The position numbers and the translations under genes are program-made. From Panaeolus papilionaceus (Eukaryota > Basidiomycota > Agaricomycetes > Agaricales): a stretch of DNA of 64,000 nucleotides. Location of the stretch: the NCBI GenBank assembly GCA_015501605.1, contig JADNRZ010000007.1, positions 1,302,001 through 1,366,000 of the forward strand, read 5' to 3'. Of the stretch, positions 45,862 to 58,400 are shown one piece after another. The notes beneath the pieces were generated by a model. It made no database searches. It was not told the origin of the DNA and saw only the letters and a program-made list of their open reading frames with translations. Position 1 is the first letter of the stretch; each line of letters opens with the position of its first letter.

Positions 45862-48210
45862 ATGGTTCGTCTCGTCGCATATGACCACCCCATAAAATCA
45901 GTTACAGTTTTTCAATCCCGCAAAGCAGAAGTCGTTCGAGTGTTTCAACTCAACCTCAAGGTACGTCAGTTCATAGACCACATAGCTCGCCATAGACGAT
46001 GTACAATATTCATATCTATCTACCTTCACTACTCTTCGTCGCCTTAATCCACACATTTTCCCTTATTACTACTACTTTACATGAGTAGAAAGGGCAAAAC
46101 AAGATTGAGATCACCCGTCTTTCCAGTGTCATCGATAATCACTCAGTGAGAGTGTCTGGGCTTAAGTCCACATGTCGTTTGATCGACGTTGTATGTCGCG
46201 TTGGGAATGCTATCGGGTATGACGACGGGACACTTCGTCAGTTGAAAGCTCAGAGAGATCAGCTTATTCAGGACCGAGAGACGCGTGAAAAGGGCACCCA
46301 GCTCCTTTTGCAATATGCTCAGACCATCACTGGGGAGCACGTCCGTCCTGAGCAGATGACTCTATTCGTAGAGAATCTAGTTGAGCAGAATAAGAAAACT
46401 CGGGCGGCGGTAAGTTCTTGGTCTATGTCTGTCGAGTTTCTTCTGTACTCACTATGTGTCACATCTTTTTGGTAATGGTCAGATCGCAACAATCAACGAA
46501 GAGCTTGTAGCCCTCAACGCCAAAATCAGTAAAATCGAAGACCAGGACGCCGCTAAGGTTGGAACAAATCAAGGAAAAGTGGATATCGTGGTTGCCGCTG
46601 ATGCGGATTGTACCTCCGAATTGAAATTAACGTATAGTACGTATCTCTATGTTCTCAACGACAACATGCGCTGCATCACCGAGTACTAATCACTTGACAA
46701 AAGTTGTGAAGAATGTCAATTGGTATCCCACCTACGAGCTTCATGCAAAAACCGAGAGCGGGAAACCATCTTCTTCCGTCAGCTTGCACTATCGTGCAAG
46801 AATTACTCAAAGCACTGGAGAAAATTGGGAGAATACGTCCCTCACCCTCAGCACTGTCTCGTCTGATACAGTTCATGACGGCATGATACCTCAACTCAAG
46901 GCTTTGAAGATTCAGCCTGCAACACTCTTTGGGAATCCCAAAGTCTCTTATCGACACAGCAACAACAACACCGGATTTTCTCTGTTCAGCAAGCAAGCAA
47001 ATCAACCCTTCGCAGTCGCACAACAGCAGCAACAGCAACAGCAGGCTCCAGCTCAGCCATCATTATTTGGACCGTCAGGAGGCGGAGGCGGCCTATTTGG
47101 CAGTGCCCCACCCGCACCCTCTGGTGGATTCGGTGGTTCCGCTCCACCAGCCTTTGGCGCATCCACCTTCGGGCAACCGCAGACCCAGACTACTAGTCTA
47201 TTTGGAGGCACGAGTCTATTTGGCAGTACGTCTACCAGCCAGCCGCAAACCGTACCCGAGTCAGCACCCCTCCCCGATGAAGACTTCGAGGAGGTTGAGA
47301 ATCCTACAACGACTATCACCGAGCCGAAGACGATCGTCTCCGAGACCCCTATCGCGATTGCCTATTCTGTTCACGGAGAATCGACAATCCCCAGCGATGG
47401 TATTCAACATCAAGTTTCGATTGCGATCTTGCCATTCGAGGGCAAGATTTCTTACATCACCATTCCTCGAATCAACCCACGCGTATTCCTTCAGGTTTGT
47501 ATTAATTTATTCCTGTTTCATTGTAAGATTACTGATGTAATTTTGAATGTTACAGTGCAGGGTTTTCAATAGCAGCGAATATCGCTTGCTTGCTGGAATT
47601 GTTAGTGTCATCATGGATGAGAGTTATGTTTCGAAGACTACAATTCCGGTTCGTCACCCTTTTCGTCATGTTTTAATCCGTCAAATGACCTCACCATGCC
47701 TTCGACTCGTTACAGGACATCAATATGGGAGATACCTTCGAGTGTACCCTGGGCGACGACGCATCGACCAAGGTTACCTATTCTCGCACCTCGCGTCTCC
47801 ACACTTCCACCGGAGGCTCCTTTGCTGAAGTCACGACCACAACCAGCCACAACACCACTATCACTGTACACAACAAACACAACTTCCCCATCACCGACCT
47901 TGTCGTGCGCGATGTCATACCCACCTGCGACGATAAACGAGTCAAGATTATCTTGCGCAAGCCAGTTGGGCTGGCGGATGCCAAGGACGGTCGAGTCATC
48001 GACGTAGCTGGCACTGACGGATTGAAAGTAGGATGGGAGGCTAAGGTCGATGGGAAGGGAGGCGAGAAGGAGGGCAAGTACGAGTGGAAATGGCAAGTTG
48101 AGAGCGGAGCCAAAGTCACCTTCCTCTCTGAATGGGAGATTAAGGCTCCTGGAGATACGGCCTGGACCGAGGTTTATAACCCTGAGCTGAGGTTTGGGCA
48201 GAAAGCTTGA
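45862..48210 (+). CDS. DUF4139/DUF4140 protein (mucoidy-inhibitor-like)
   Basis: This is a widespread family of unknown biochemical role, found in bacteria, fungi and nematodes (C. elegans F37C4.5). The start MVRLVAYDHPIKSVTVFQSRKAEV is the N-terminal DUF4140 part, containing KGQNKIEITRLSSVIDNHSVRV. A coiled-coil segment follows (LRQLKAQRDQLIQDRETREK). The DUF4139 domain begins VKNVNWYPTYELHA and includes HYRARITQSTGENWENTSLTLST. A Gly/Gln/Phe-rich insert of about 130 residues, with FG repeats (SLFG, GLFG), interrupts it. It resumes IAYSVHGESTIPSDGIQHQV and ends YNPELRFGQKA with the TGA at 48208-48210. The FG-rich insert is unusual for the family. At least five introns are present. Confidence 0.84.
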
Positions 48211-48525
48211 TTGATCCAGAAGGGTTCAGAGTTGAAGTTGCTAGTATATAATAAGGATATTGATGTATAAGCAGTTGGGGAATGGAGTAGGAGTATGTTG
48301 TACCACAGTCGTGATAATTCAGTCGTATAAAAATATTGTATTCGAGAGCACTGACGTGAGCACCTAAACGGTTAGTACTACTTTCGAATGGGTATCTAAA
48401 ACATAGATTATATAGCAATGCTTGAAATGTGCATGCAAGGACAGAAGCCCAACCTTGGGCAATCATATAAAGCCTAAGCGAAGGTGTTGTTTGTCGAGGG
48501 CCCCTACAGTAACCGGTCGCTAACT

Positions 48526-49298
48526 TTAAAAATATGACGCCGTGGCGCCATGGTTCATATTCATATTCATGGCCATAGCAAAAGCCATGTCTTGCGAAGC
48601 AATCCCGTCGGCTTTCTGTGTCTCCTTCTCCTGTAGTCTGAGCCGTTGTTCTAAAATGACCCAGCCTCCGATGATGATGTCCCACATGCTCTCTGACGAT
48701 GGTGGCACGACCAACGCAAAGCTTTTGGTCTCATCTGGGAGCTGAATCCAGGCAATAGGATTGCTCATATCATAGGCGGAGCAAAGCTGGACAAGCGGAA
48801 TTAACAACGAACCGGAACAGCTACGTTCGAAGGAGAACGTGATTGTACTTACCACCAAACGATGGACAACATCCAGTCGCCAGGCAAAGTTGCCAGCACT
48901 TGATTCGAAGTGCCACCTTTGCCTGTGTTCGAGGATCAACAAGGCAACTAGATATCAACCTCGTTGCACACGTACCTTCCATCGGGCATCTTCGATTCTT
49001 TCAACCACTCCTTTCCGATTTTTATCGCATTTCCTCCGTGGTGTGTGAACGTAATATCATCACTACGGAGGATCCTTCTCCTAATTTTCACGAGCACCTC
49101 CTTCGTACGAGCGTCCGAGATGTTGGTTTTGGCTGCGGAGGGGTCAACTGTCGATATGATGTAGCGGGGGGACCCATTGAGAAGCAAAACGTTGTTTAGA
49201 GTGCTTGGCTTGGTAATAACCAGCTCCTTGTGAGACTTGGGAGGGTTAACAAGTGTCAGAACAGAGGGTGTGTCATCGTAAGCTGGACTGTAAAACAT
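48526..49298 (-). CDS. DUF6593 family protein
   Basis: This is a basidiomycete-specific family of unknown function. The first exon reads MFYSPAYDDTPSVLTLVNPP, LVITKPSTLNNVLLLNGSPRY, IISTVDPSAAKTNISDARTK and EVLVKIRRRILRSDDITFTH, to KEWLKESKMPDG. After a 62-nt intron it continues WHFESSAGNFAWRLDVVHRLV. A third exon gives LCSAYDMSNPIAWIQLPDET, then WDIIIGGWVILEQRLRLQE and a Met/Asn-rich tail (AFAMAMNMNMNHGATASYF). This layout (leading 'N.LL..G.P.Y.IST', a WR..... middle and W-I-I-G-G/E-.W...E end) is how I know the family. The ATG is at 49296-49298. The downstream neighbour at 49.8-50.5 kb is its broken paralogue. Confidence 0.78.
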
Positions 49299-49775
49299 GA
49301 CTAAAAACGTACGGTAGATATGCTGAGCAAATGGTATTTTTCTGAAGCCCTTTATAACGGAGATAGAGGCTCAAGGGAGATACTGTTGATAGTAGATCAA
49401 CTCGAAGGTGTACCACGGGGTTCTCGATTGGTTTGCAATAGAGGCAGTGTTCTCGACACAGCTTTGGCATATATCTCCGAAAATCTTTACGTAGACCGAT
49501 AAATTCATAAAGATAAACTGGCTAGAGTGAAAAGCCCAATTCTGTCCCAATATGCAGGTGCTATGTTTAGACTCGTATATCGTGCCGATGAGAGCTTTGG
49601 ATAAGTATGGTAGAGTTTTTAATATTGGAAACCGTAATGGTAGCTCGATCAGCACTGCCTTGGGGACACTAAAACGATCAGGTGTTGGTCCAGGGCGCAA
49701 TCCCGGTGCTGCGCGCATGTGAAGCACCACATATTAGGTGTCCTCGTTGAAGGACCTGCCCTGAGCCATATTAAA

Positions 49776-50526
49776 CTAGAGAATAGGTCCCGCATGTCCA
49801 ATATCCACTCGGTTGGCCTTCAAGCGAGCCGTCCGGCCCCTTGATTTGACTCGGAGATGCAGCTGCTCTAAAGCCACCCATCCACCGATTATGATATCCC
49901 AAAGTCTCTCCTCGGCCAATGGAGAAGTCATGAGGAGATGCTGTGTATCATTAGAAGGAGAGCTCAACCAAGCTATGGGGCTGTCCATGTCTAAGACAGG
50001 GCAGAGCAAGATAATCCTTGTTTTGTGAATTTTGTGTTCCAGCAGTTGCGGTATTACATCAAATGAACTTACCACCAAATCGTGGATAGCATCCATTCTC
50101 CAGAAAAAGCTTCCTGAACTCGTTTCGACATCCCACCTGCTAAAGTTTAGATCAACATTAGTCCAGACCTCGATTCATAAGTCACAAATGTCACCTTTCG
50201 GTTCCAAGTTCGTCAGAACTCTGGGACTCCTTCAACTACTCCTTCATTTTCATTGGCCTTCCGTTTTCATGATGCGTGATTGTAATCTCGTCGGAGAAAA
50301 CGATCCTTCGACGAATTTTGACCAAGACCTCTCTTGTACGAGGGTCCGAAATAATGGTTTTAGCGCCGGTATGATATATGGTCGATATCATGAAACGAGG
50401 CCTACCCTAGAGAAGGAGTGCACCGACAAGGGGGTGTGGCCTCGTGATAACTAACTTTACAGGGGGTAATGCGTTTACAAGTGTCTCGGTGGATTCTGCC
50501 GCTTCGTGGTGTACGTGATGGGGCAT
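49776..50526 (-). pseudogene. Broken DUF6593 paralogue with two in-frame stops
   Basis: Aligned by eye with the intact copy at 48.5-49.3 kb it reads MPHHVHHEAAESTETLVNAL, VKLVITRPHPLVGALLL-stop-GRPRF, MISTIYHTGAKTIISDPRTR, EVLVKIRRRIVFSDEITITH and KE-stop-LKESQSSDEL, then WDVETSSGSFFWRMDAIHDLV, SPIAWLSSPSNDTQ and WDIIIGGWVALEQLHLRVK. The first stop (50407-50409) replaces an Asn codon. The second (50236-50238) is TAG where the intact copy has TGG in 'KEWLKES'. Frame and the two splice junctions are otherwise kept, so the decay is recent. It cannot make the full protein unless the sequence is wrong at both sites. Confidence 0.78.
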
Positions 50527-51127
50527 GTCGAATGGCCAAACGATCATCGCCCAATAATAGACTATGAGAGTAGGGTATCGTTGCACACGTTATAACACCG
50601 ATGTGCTTTTTATGCCATGAATTATGACCACCTCCTTTGAGCAGAGGCAAAACATGAAAGAATATACTAAAGCTACCTCCCAAGACCAGGACTGTATCCT
50701 ATAAGTGGATGAATTAGTGTGCTGCGATACAAGAAGCGCCATTGTCTATCTGGATCGCAGCACACCGAAAGATCCGACATCTTAAACTTTGTGCCACTCG
50801 ACATTCCAGGTTCCTCCTACATTGTGATCACTTTGCGATCATCTGCTTAGAGAAGCGAGCCCAAACAGCCCTTTACAATGCGAGTCCATGCCTTGACTTC
50901 GTGCGCTTTTCAGTCTGAATCGGGAGGAAAAATTCTCGTTAAAAGAATCATGACGAAGTATGCTTGAGGTCGCCAGGCTTGGGGTATTCATGTAAAATAT
51001 ATAGTATTACGACTAGTATATCAAAGTCCAAAACCCGACAATTAGAGAAGAAAGTCCAGGAATAACGACAGTAACGAGTTAGACAAGGGTCCTAAGCAAA
51101 GCCCTTCCTTAAATCATCGCTTGGCCG
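50527..51127. other. Intergenic region, about 600 nt
   Basis: This lies between the DUF6593 pseudogene and the lectin gene. No gene was seen. Confidence 0.4.
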
Positions 51128-53051
51128 TTAGAGCTCACCAGCCTCTGCCATCCTCACGACGGGGGAAGGGGTAGCACCAGGGAATGCAACAGGCTCCCTC
51201 TTCTTCTTCATCTCACTCCTGGCCTGGATAGCGCCAGCAGTGGGGGATGGGATGTTCTTGCAGTTCGAAGAGGCAGGTGCAGAGTGAGGGCCGGGAGTAG
51301 GGCTGACACCTTGGTACCATGTGCTAGTACCATAGACACCCATGGGAGTTGCTGCGTTACCGTCGCACTCTTCGTATTGGTTGCGATTGTAGTTGGCGGG
51401 GATATTCTGCAACAGGGAGGGTTGATTAGTCGGGGTTTAACTCGAGGGAGGTATCGCAAGAAACGTACCCAGTAGCAGCCCATAACATCGTAGATGTGGT
51501 TGCAGAGTTGCTTAGCCCTGGCACCAACGCAAGCACGAACGCAGAATTCGCCATCGGAGAGGAAAGTGGTCCACTCGTGGAATTGAAGACCGCTTCCAAA
51601 GCTGTTGCCATAGAGAAGACCGCCGACTAAATTATAGTGATAAAATCAGTGTCTTATCAAGGGTCGAAGGGCGTCAGTGATACGTACTGGGATTGCCTTT
51701 GCCGTCAGCACCCCTGTTGTCCATTTCACCACCGGAATCTCCTTTGGGCACGTTGATCTTGGTGAAGTTTCCAACACCGGTGACCTGAACGTATTCAGGG
51801 GTTTTCACGAAGTGAACACCTTGGAGAGTGCCGTTGGGCATGGTACGCGTGCCGCGACCAGATTTAGTGCAGTAAGCAACTGCTTCACGTTCAGTGTCAC
51901 CGACAGGTGCAAGGCGGGCTAAAGCAGAAGGGATGAGAATGACAAAATAAAAAGCATTAGTGAAACGCACGTGGTCCGAAGAGACAGAAATCAGAGGCAG
52001 AGCTAGCCAGAGAAGTGACTGTCAGTTACGTTACAGAGGGTGTAAATGTCAAATCTCACTTGACCCAAGCGGTCTGGCATTGGCTGTTTTGGCTAGAGCC
52101 ACCACCGCAGTTGTTGATGCCGGTCTGACCTTCCTGAGATTTGGTGGGGAGACCGTTGATGTGGTATCCGACGTCCCAGACTTGGTTAATGTTGTTTTGA
52201 CGGCAACTCCAGATTTGTGGCTGAGTTTATGAGACAAGGTGAGCTATAATTCGGGTCGTAGAGTAAATTACACTCACGAGTTGTCCGTTGGTGGTGATGC
52301 CCTTGGTCATGTCAAGGCACTTGCCCTTACCCACCCAGGTAATACGGTTCTCCCACTAAACATATCAAAAAACATTATTGGGTCAGTAATTTGCGTAGTC
52401 ACTGACATAGCAGGTTCGGGACAAGACGATGGGCACAGCGTTGTTGCTTGACGCAATGATGGGCGCCATAGCGGCAGAAGGATGCTGCCATGATTGGCAC
52501 CTTCGAATCCCAATCGCTTCCTCCCCAAGATAGAGCCAAACAAGAAACAGAAGCGATACGTACGAAGTTGTAGTCCCACTTCTGATTCGCATTGCCCTCT
52601 GCACTGCAGCTCCAGATCTGGAGTTTGGTGCCATCGGTTGTGCTACCCTCTGGGACATCCAGGCACTTGTTTCCAAAGACGCGGATGGTATTACCGTTGA
52701 AGACCCACTTCTGAGAAGCAGAGTTAGAACAGGCCTGGATGCTGACGGCGGCGCCGTCCGAGTTGGCGGTAGCGGTAAGACATTGAGCTGACGCGGGAGA
52801 AACTGTATAAGCACACTAAATCCAAGCAGAAAAGAGTCTGAAGACATACCGTTGTTCAGTGCGGGTTGCAATTGAAGCTCGCCCTGGAACCTAAATCACG
52901 GACATGATGGTAAGAGGCAGGGTGTGACAAGGGTGCAAAAAATGTGCCAAGTCCCAAGAAATTCGGCTCACCGAGGAGTACCATATGCGTTGACACCAAC
53001 TACGGCAACGAGGACAACAGCGCTGAGTGTTTGAATAACTTTTCCGGTCAT
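51128..53051 (-). CDS. Secreted ricin-B lectin with 'macrofage activating glycoprotein' domain
   Basis: A signal peptide (MTGKVIQTLSAVVLVAVVGV-NAYG) precedes a ricin-type beta-trefoil. Its repeats are visible as CLTATANSDGAAVSIQACSN..QKW, KCLDVPEGSTTDGTKLQIWSC..QKW and KCLDMTKGITTNGQLVQIWSC..QVW. The remainder matches mushroom macrofage (macrophage) activating glycoproteins: SDFCLFGPP, then AYCTKSGRGTRTMPNGTL, FVKTPEYVQVTGVGNFTKIN, GDSGGEMD, FCVRACVGAR, NHIYDVMGCYWNIPANY and PMGVYGTSTWYQG. A Pro/Ser-rich tail ends VVRMAEAGEL. It has about 500 residues and at least six introns. It probably binds cell-surface or wall glycans; that is inference from the lectin fold. Confidence 0.86.
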
Positions 53052-54192
53052 TTTATGGATAGGTTGTTTGAGGTATTAAGTAGTTGGAATAGATGTGTAT
53101 TGTGAGTACGTCAAATGAATGTGAGGTTGGTCAAGGGGACCAAAAAACCGGGAAATTCAACCAAAAGACAGAACAAATCTGACAGCAAGGTTTGGGAGAG
53201 AGGAAAGAAAGCCTGCTCGACATCCATCCAAGGTATTATATAGGGTGCCCTGAGTGGTCCGTCCCTGCAACCGAAAATGCAACATGTGTATGAGATGTTT
53301 CGAATTTGATCACTTTTTTGATGTGATAAATCATCCAAACTTCTGAACCTGGAATGGTCTGCTTTTTATGGTTCTCCCGGATTATTTGGTGGAGATTGAA
53401 TGACTCTTGGAAATAAGTGTTCCCTCTACCAAGACTGTTAGGGATTGATAATGCAAGTCTTCCTTCACTTGGTCGACGTTGCCAGAGATTCAAACCGGCT
53501 ACCACTGTCAATCCGGAAACAAAGGACTAAGGTCAATCGCAATTCGCCGACATCAACAGCATCATTCAGACCTTCATGATCATTTCATTTTCCATGAAGG
53601 CTTCTTTACGGTTTGACAGATAGCTCTTAAAATAGCTCTGAATAAACAAACGATTTGAATGAAGTCGAAGCTTGTTACTGGGAGCTTCTCGAGTCATCGC
53701 CAGACTCCGACAGAGCGCTACGGTCTCTATTACGTCCGAATTGTGGCTGCACATCCTCCGCAGCACAGTAACGACTCGAGTTCCGGGTCTTGACGACAGT
53801 GCTTACCAAGGGTGTCAAGCAAGACACAGCGCGTCCTCTGGGCGGGCAGGGTTGGCAGACAAGGTAGAAGCTGGTCGAAGTCAATCTGTCAAAGCATTGA
53901 AAATGTGGGTAAGAAAATCAAGCGACGGCTGCGGAACAGCTGATGGCAAGTCATCTCCGAAGCACCCAGGAGGCCTGTCCTGTCGTGGATGAATTGTGGT
54001 CATGACATTGGCTTACGCTGGTCATGACTATTCCTTTTTCACACTTCCAGATGTTTATCGATCCTAATACTAAGTGAACGTGATACCAAACCCTGTAACC
54101 TAGTTTCAGCTCGACCCCCCCCCCCTTGAGAAAATACATCTCACTTCCCAAGTTTATCTTTTTTTTTTTTTTGTTCGCATCTTTCATGAATC
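53052..54192. other. Intergenic region, about 1.14 kb
   Basis: This is the divergent upstream region of the lectin gene and the small gene at 54.2 kb. A run of 12 C followed by a T-run of about 14 lies at about 54114-54172. No gene was seen. Confidence 0.45.
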
Positions 54193-55118
54193 ATGACATC
54201 GGAGAGTCCTCTAAAGCGGAAGCTAAAAATAAATTATCGAGCCAGGGGTACGATTTTCTACTGAAACTTTCCAGAGCATTCAATCAGTTGACTTTATGAA
54301 AGCCTCCTGTGCTCCTATGGCATTAAATTGTCTTGCTTCCACACCTCCAGGCGTGAGAGTAACAGAACAAAGGCCCCACTCTTCTATCGACGAGTAACTC
54401 CGCCGCCACCTGACTAGCATTGCACGCTGACACCCATCTGACTGACATCACCAACATCGACGTCGCAGGGGACAACTTCTAATCGTCATCGTGTCTTTCG
54501 AGAATCAATTGTCTCTGATGTTGCAAAAGTCAATGGCACACGCCATCGAAGAGTAAGCGCCGTTACATTCTCTTGTCCGTAATTTGTCTTACCGCTTTCA
54601 TCAGCCAAGGTCAACTTTTGAATTGAAACCAAACCAGAGTCACGATAAAACCCCTAATCGACCCTGCGCCTCTTATCTTGGGCTCCAAGCCGCATCATGT
54701 CACCGCCTTGCAGACGCCCAGCTTTGATGCATCACTCCCAAATGAACTATTATTAGCCGATGTACAAACCCAGGAGTGCTTATCTCAGTTAGTTCCAAGA
54801 CGTACATATAATTATAGCCTACGCGCAGCGCCGATCCCAACATTCAGTGTGCACAGTCCTCCCGCTGAATTCAACCTATCTATTCACATCACATTGACGC
54901 CATTGACGGTAATGTCAAATCGTCACACAGCATACCTGCCAAGGACTTTCAGGACTCAGCAATCATCATCTAATCTAACTATGCAGGTCTCGAGTCTTGA
55001 CTTGACGAAGCGCTGGGAAGATCCACCTCCGACTCCGAGGCTAGGACTCATTGACGAGGAAAGGTCTTGGGTGGACGGGTCGACCATACATAGGCACACA
55101 CTGGCCATTCAAACCTGA
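54193..55118 (+). CDS. Hypothetical protein, about 220 aa, four exons
   Basis: No family is recognised. The structure was assembled from splice signals: 54193-54247 (MTSESPLKRKLKINYRAR), 54351-54393 (VRVTEQRPHSSID), 54469-54552 (GQLLIVIVSFENQLSLMLQK and onward) and 54638-55118 (VTIKPLIDPAPLILGSKP, LPNELLLADVQTQECLSQLV, PTFSVHSPPAEFNLSIHITL, to HRHTLAIQT). Every junction has GT/AG ends and keeps frame, which is the main evidence that it is real. The product has no signal peptide. The N-terminus is basic and the C-terminal part is Thr/Pro-rich. An out-of-frame ATG lies 7 nt upstream of the chosen start. Cellular role is unknown. Confidence 0.62.
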
Positions 55119-55402
55119 AAAAAGATTATCATTGCTGATGAGCGAATGTGATGAAGAATGCGAGAAAGCGAAGGCCGGGCGGTGAGGGACGAACGTAATC
55201 TATGTAAATACTGAATGCGTGTCTGTTTGGAAGCAAAATACGAACGAAAGCCAAGAGCTTATAAACCACATGCGACTAGAAGAGAGTAGCGTAGACTAAA
55301 CTAAACCTAAACCTAGTAGAAATCAACCAGAATGCGAAAGCAATCAACACAATAAGAAATTGCGGAATTCATTGAATGAATAGGGAGATGCGACGAAAAT
55401 CT

Positions 55403-58400
55403 TTATGAGGGGGCAATCAAATTACTCAACGTCGCAACATGTGCTTGTCTCCTCGCCACAAGCTGTGAATGAAGGAGCGAGCCACGAAGGTCACCCTCAA
55501 TCTATGAAAAATAATCATCAGCTGACGATCAGAAGCACAGCGACCAAACTCACCTGCAGTAATTTATCCGCCTCCCACATCCTCGTCGGCAGATTCTCAA
55601 GTGCGACATACACAGCAGGGATAGATTCGCATCTGAGCAGCTCTGCTTCATTGCTTCGCAGTATCCCCAAAGCGACTCGGAACAACACATCGAGGCCATC
55701 AACGAGAAAGATGTCCCATACCCTAAAGAGAGTCTGAAGTCCAGTCAGTCAATGGTGTGATGAAATAATAAGCATTAAAACACAAACCTCCACAGGCAAA
55801 CAATCTGTGAATAACGAGAGGAACCACGAGAAACAAATTGCTCCAAGGTCAACACCCAGGTCTGTGAGATGTGCATGTAGCTTGGGGGTATACTCTTGGA
55901 CATAGTCCAATAATACCAGGGGACATGCTCTGGAAGGGAGTAGGGATGGTGCGAAGAAATCTTTGGGCAGGATCCGTTCAACGATTGCTGCGAGCATCCA
56001 GAATGCTTCTTCCTCGTCTGCGTGAACCAGCAGAAGAGTGGAGGTGATGAGGTTCATGCCTTGACAATATCCAACATCTGGATTTCGTCTACATAAAATA
56101 AATTTAGGTCAATGTCAAGCAAAATTTTCCGGTGAGGGAGAAAAATGCTTACCGGCCATACGCAATCAGTACCCTCCTCAACTTCTCAACTCCCGCTCCA
56201 TCCCCTCCGAAGAATATATTCAAAGGCATCGTCCTCCCCACATCCTTCTCAATCTCTCCAACCACACCCTTCTGGTGCTTATCCCCCTCATCAATCTCGC
56301 CCAGCAAATCCCTAAACAGCCCCGGCTCCTTCATATCCAAAGCACCACTGCACTCAACCCATATCTTGGAGCGATAAACCAGCGGAATCCCACTCCGCAC
56401 AAGTCTATCAAACTCCCTTCTTTCGTCCTTGTTCGAGCTCAACCCAAGCTGCGCAAACCCTATCAGCCCCTCACTATGCGACAGTTCATCCTCATCCAAC
56501 GCTGTTCCAAGTCCAAGGATAGCAGCAGCAGCACCGCCCGCTCCAGCGGCTGTTGCACCAACCATGCCCAGTCCAGGATTGACGTTGTTAGCTTTATTCC
56601 ATTTGGCCCTATTCCTCTGCTTCACAAATGCATCCCACTCCTTTCGTTGCGCAGCCTGTCGTCTGTCGTGGATCCCGGTCAACTCGTCTAGGAGCTTGCG
56701 AACTGTATTCGCACAGGCATGTTTTGGGGTATCGTCGTTGACGGCCAAGATAGAAGCCATAGAAGTAGGTGCAAGCGAAGGAGTAGGGTTGACGACGGAC
56801 GCAGGACGGTTCCTTCCTCTGCTTTTACTCGACGACCTCGACTTGGGGTTACTAACAATTGACTTCGCATCCCCATTCCCGTTCCTGCTATCACCATCCC
56901 CTTCGCCCACTGTCATCGGCGCACCAGAAGGCAACACGTCCAAGCCTCCATCACAGGGACAACTATCCTTCACAATCTCAATAACGCCCTTCTTCCCCTT
57001 CCCACCCGCACCAAACACCCCATCCTCGTCCTCGTCCTCGTCCTCGTCATCAGGCCAGCTATTATCCTCCTCCCTATCCGCAATCTTCACGCCCGTCAAA
57101 CACGCAGGAGCAGTATTCAAGCACTCCTTGGCTCTGAGGAGGAGCAGCACGTCGTATTGGGACACATCATACATGAACCCATATCGATCCGTAAGGGGCC
57201 TCTTGCCCTTTTCATTGACACCACCATGGTAAATGGTGTATTTGGATGCGGACTGAGGAAGTGGAATGCTGAATCTGAAATCTCGCGACGTGAGGGGAGT
57301 ATATTGTCTTGACAGATATTCAGTGGGAGGTTTCGCCATGGCTGGTATGATAGATTCCAAAGGCACTGAAGGCGCATTTTTGCGACTCGCCACAGTAGAA
57401 TTCGCTGTCGTAGTAGAGCCTGTCATCCTTGACCCTGAGGCCACAGACGCATCATGCATACCACCACCCAACGACTTCGAATCCGCTACATTACGCGGTT
57501 TCCTCGTCGGTTGAATCATAAGAGATCCAAAGAGAGGCGACGCAAACGAACCAGGGATTTGGATCTTGCTGGCCCGCGATTTCGTGTTCTTCGCCGTATG
57601 ACTGTCGTTCTGAGAAGCTGCAAGTGTCCTGTTCAGAGCCATAGCAGCATCGGAGCCACTAGTCGTAACAGGACTCAAAATCCCGACAGCGCTCGCTTTG
57701 AGGTTACTGGTATCTGCCGAGAACTCCGTCGAGTAACTCTCCAGTCGACCATGGTGGTTGATGTCCTTGCGTTCCTTGGAAAGTCGAACATCATAAGTGA
57801 CGTTGTTGTCTCTCGCATTGCGGATGAGCTCCATCGCTTTCTGCGCAATGAGCGGACTGGTGTCGCGTCCTTGATCTGCTAGGATGCTACTGGGGTCTGA
57901 TGTCATGACTCTTGTCGCGTTGGCGATCGCGCGGAGGGATGCACCCTGGATACGGATAGTCGGCTGGTCTTCGCTGACTGATGATTCTTTGGTGGACGTT
58001 GCAGGGTTCTGAGTAAGCCCGTCCAGGATAGTGGAAATGAGAGGCGCAGCAGGGGATGGAGCAAAAGTAGTTTGTATAGGTGACGAGGCAATGGACACAA
58101 CATTTGATGCTGCAGGAGTATGATCAGACATTCCAGAACGGATGGAAAGATTATCTGGGGTGTTGGCATCATTACCAGGCGTGACACGTCGCTGTTTGGT
58201 TGAGGAAGACGATGACGAAGAAGGGACTGGGTTGAGAATAGAGATTCCTAATGTTCCAAATACACTTTTCGCAGACCTGCGTCGCTGTTGGGGAGTTTGC
58301 TTGACAGCACCGTTAGTTGCAGCTGGTGGATCTTTGTCGTCTTCTGAGGGTGGTTTATCTTTAGGTCGGCCGCCCTTGGCCCACCAGGTATTCATCCAGT

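Noticed and set aside
56429..57232. Long plus-strand open frame opposite the TBC gene
   Set aside because: The minus-strand frame has conserved TBC text and family continuity; the plus frame is Ser/Pro-rich shadow sequence.
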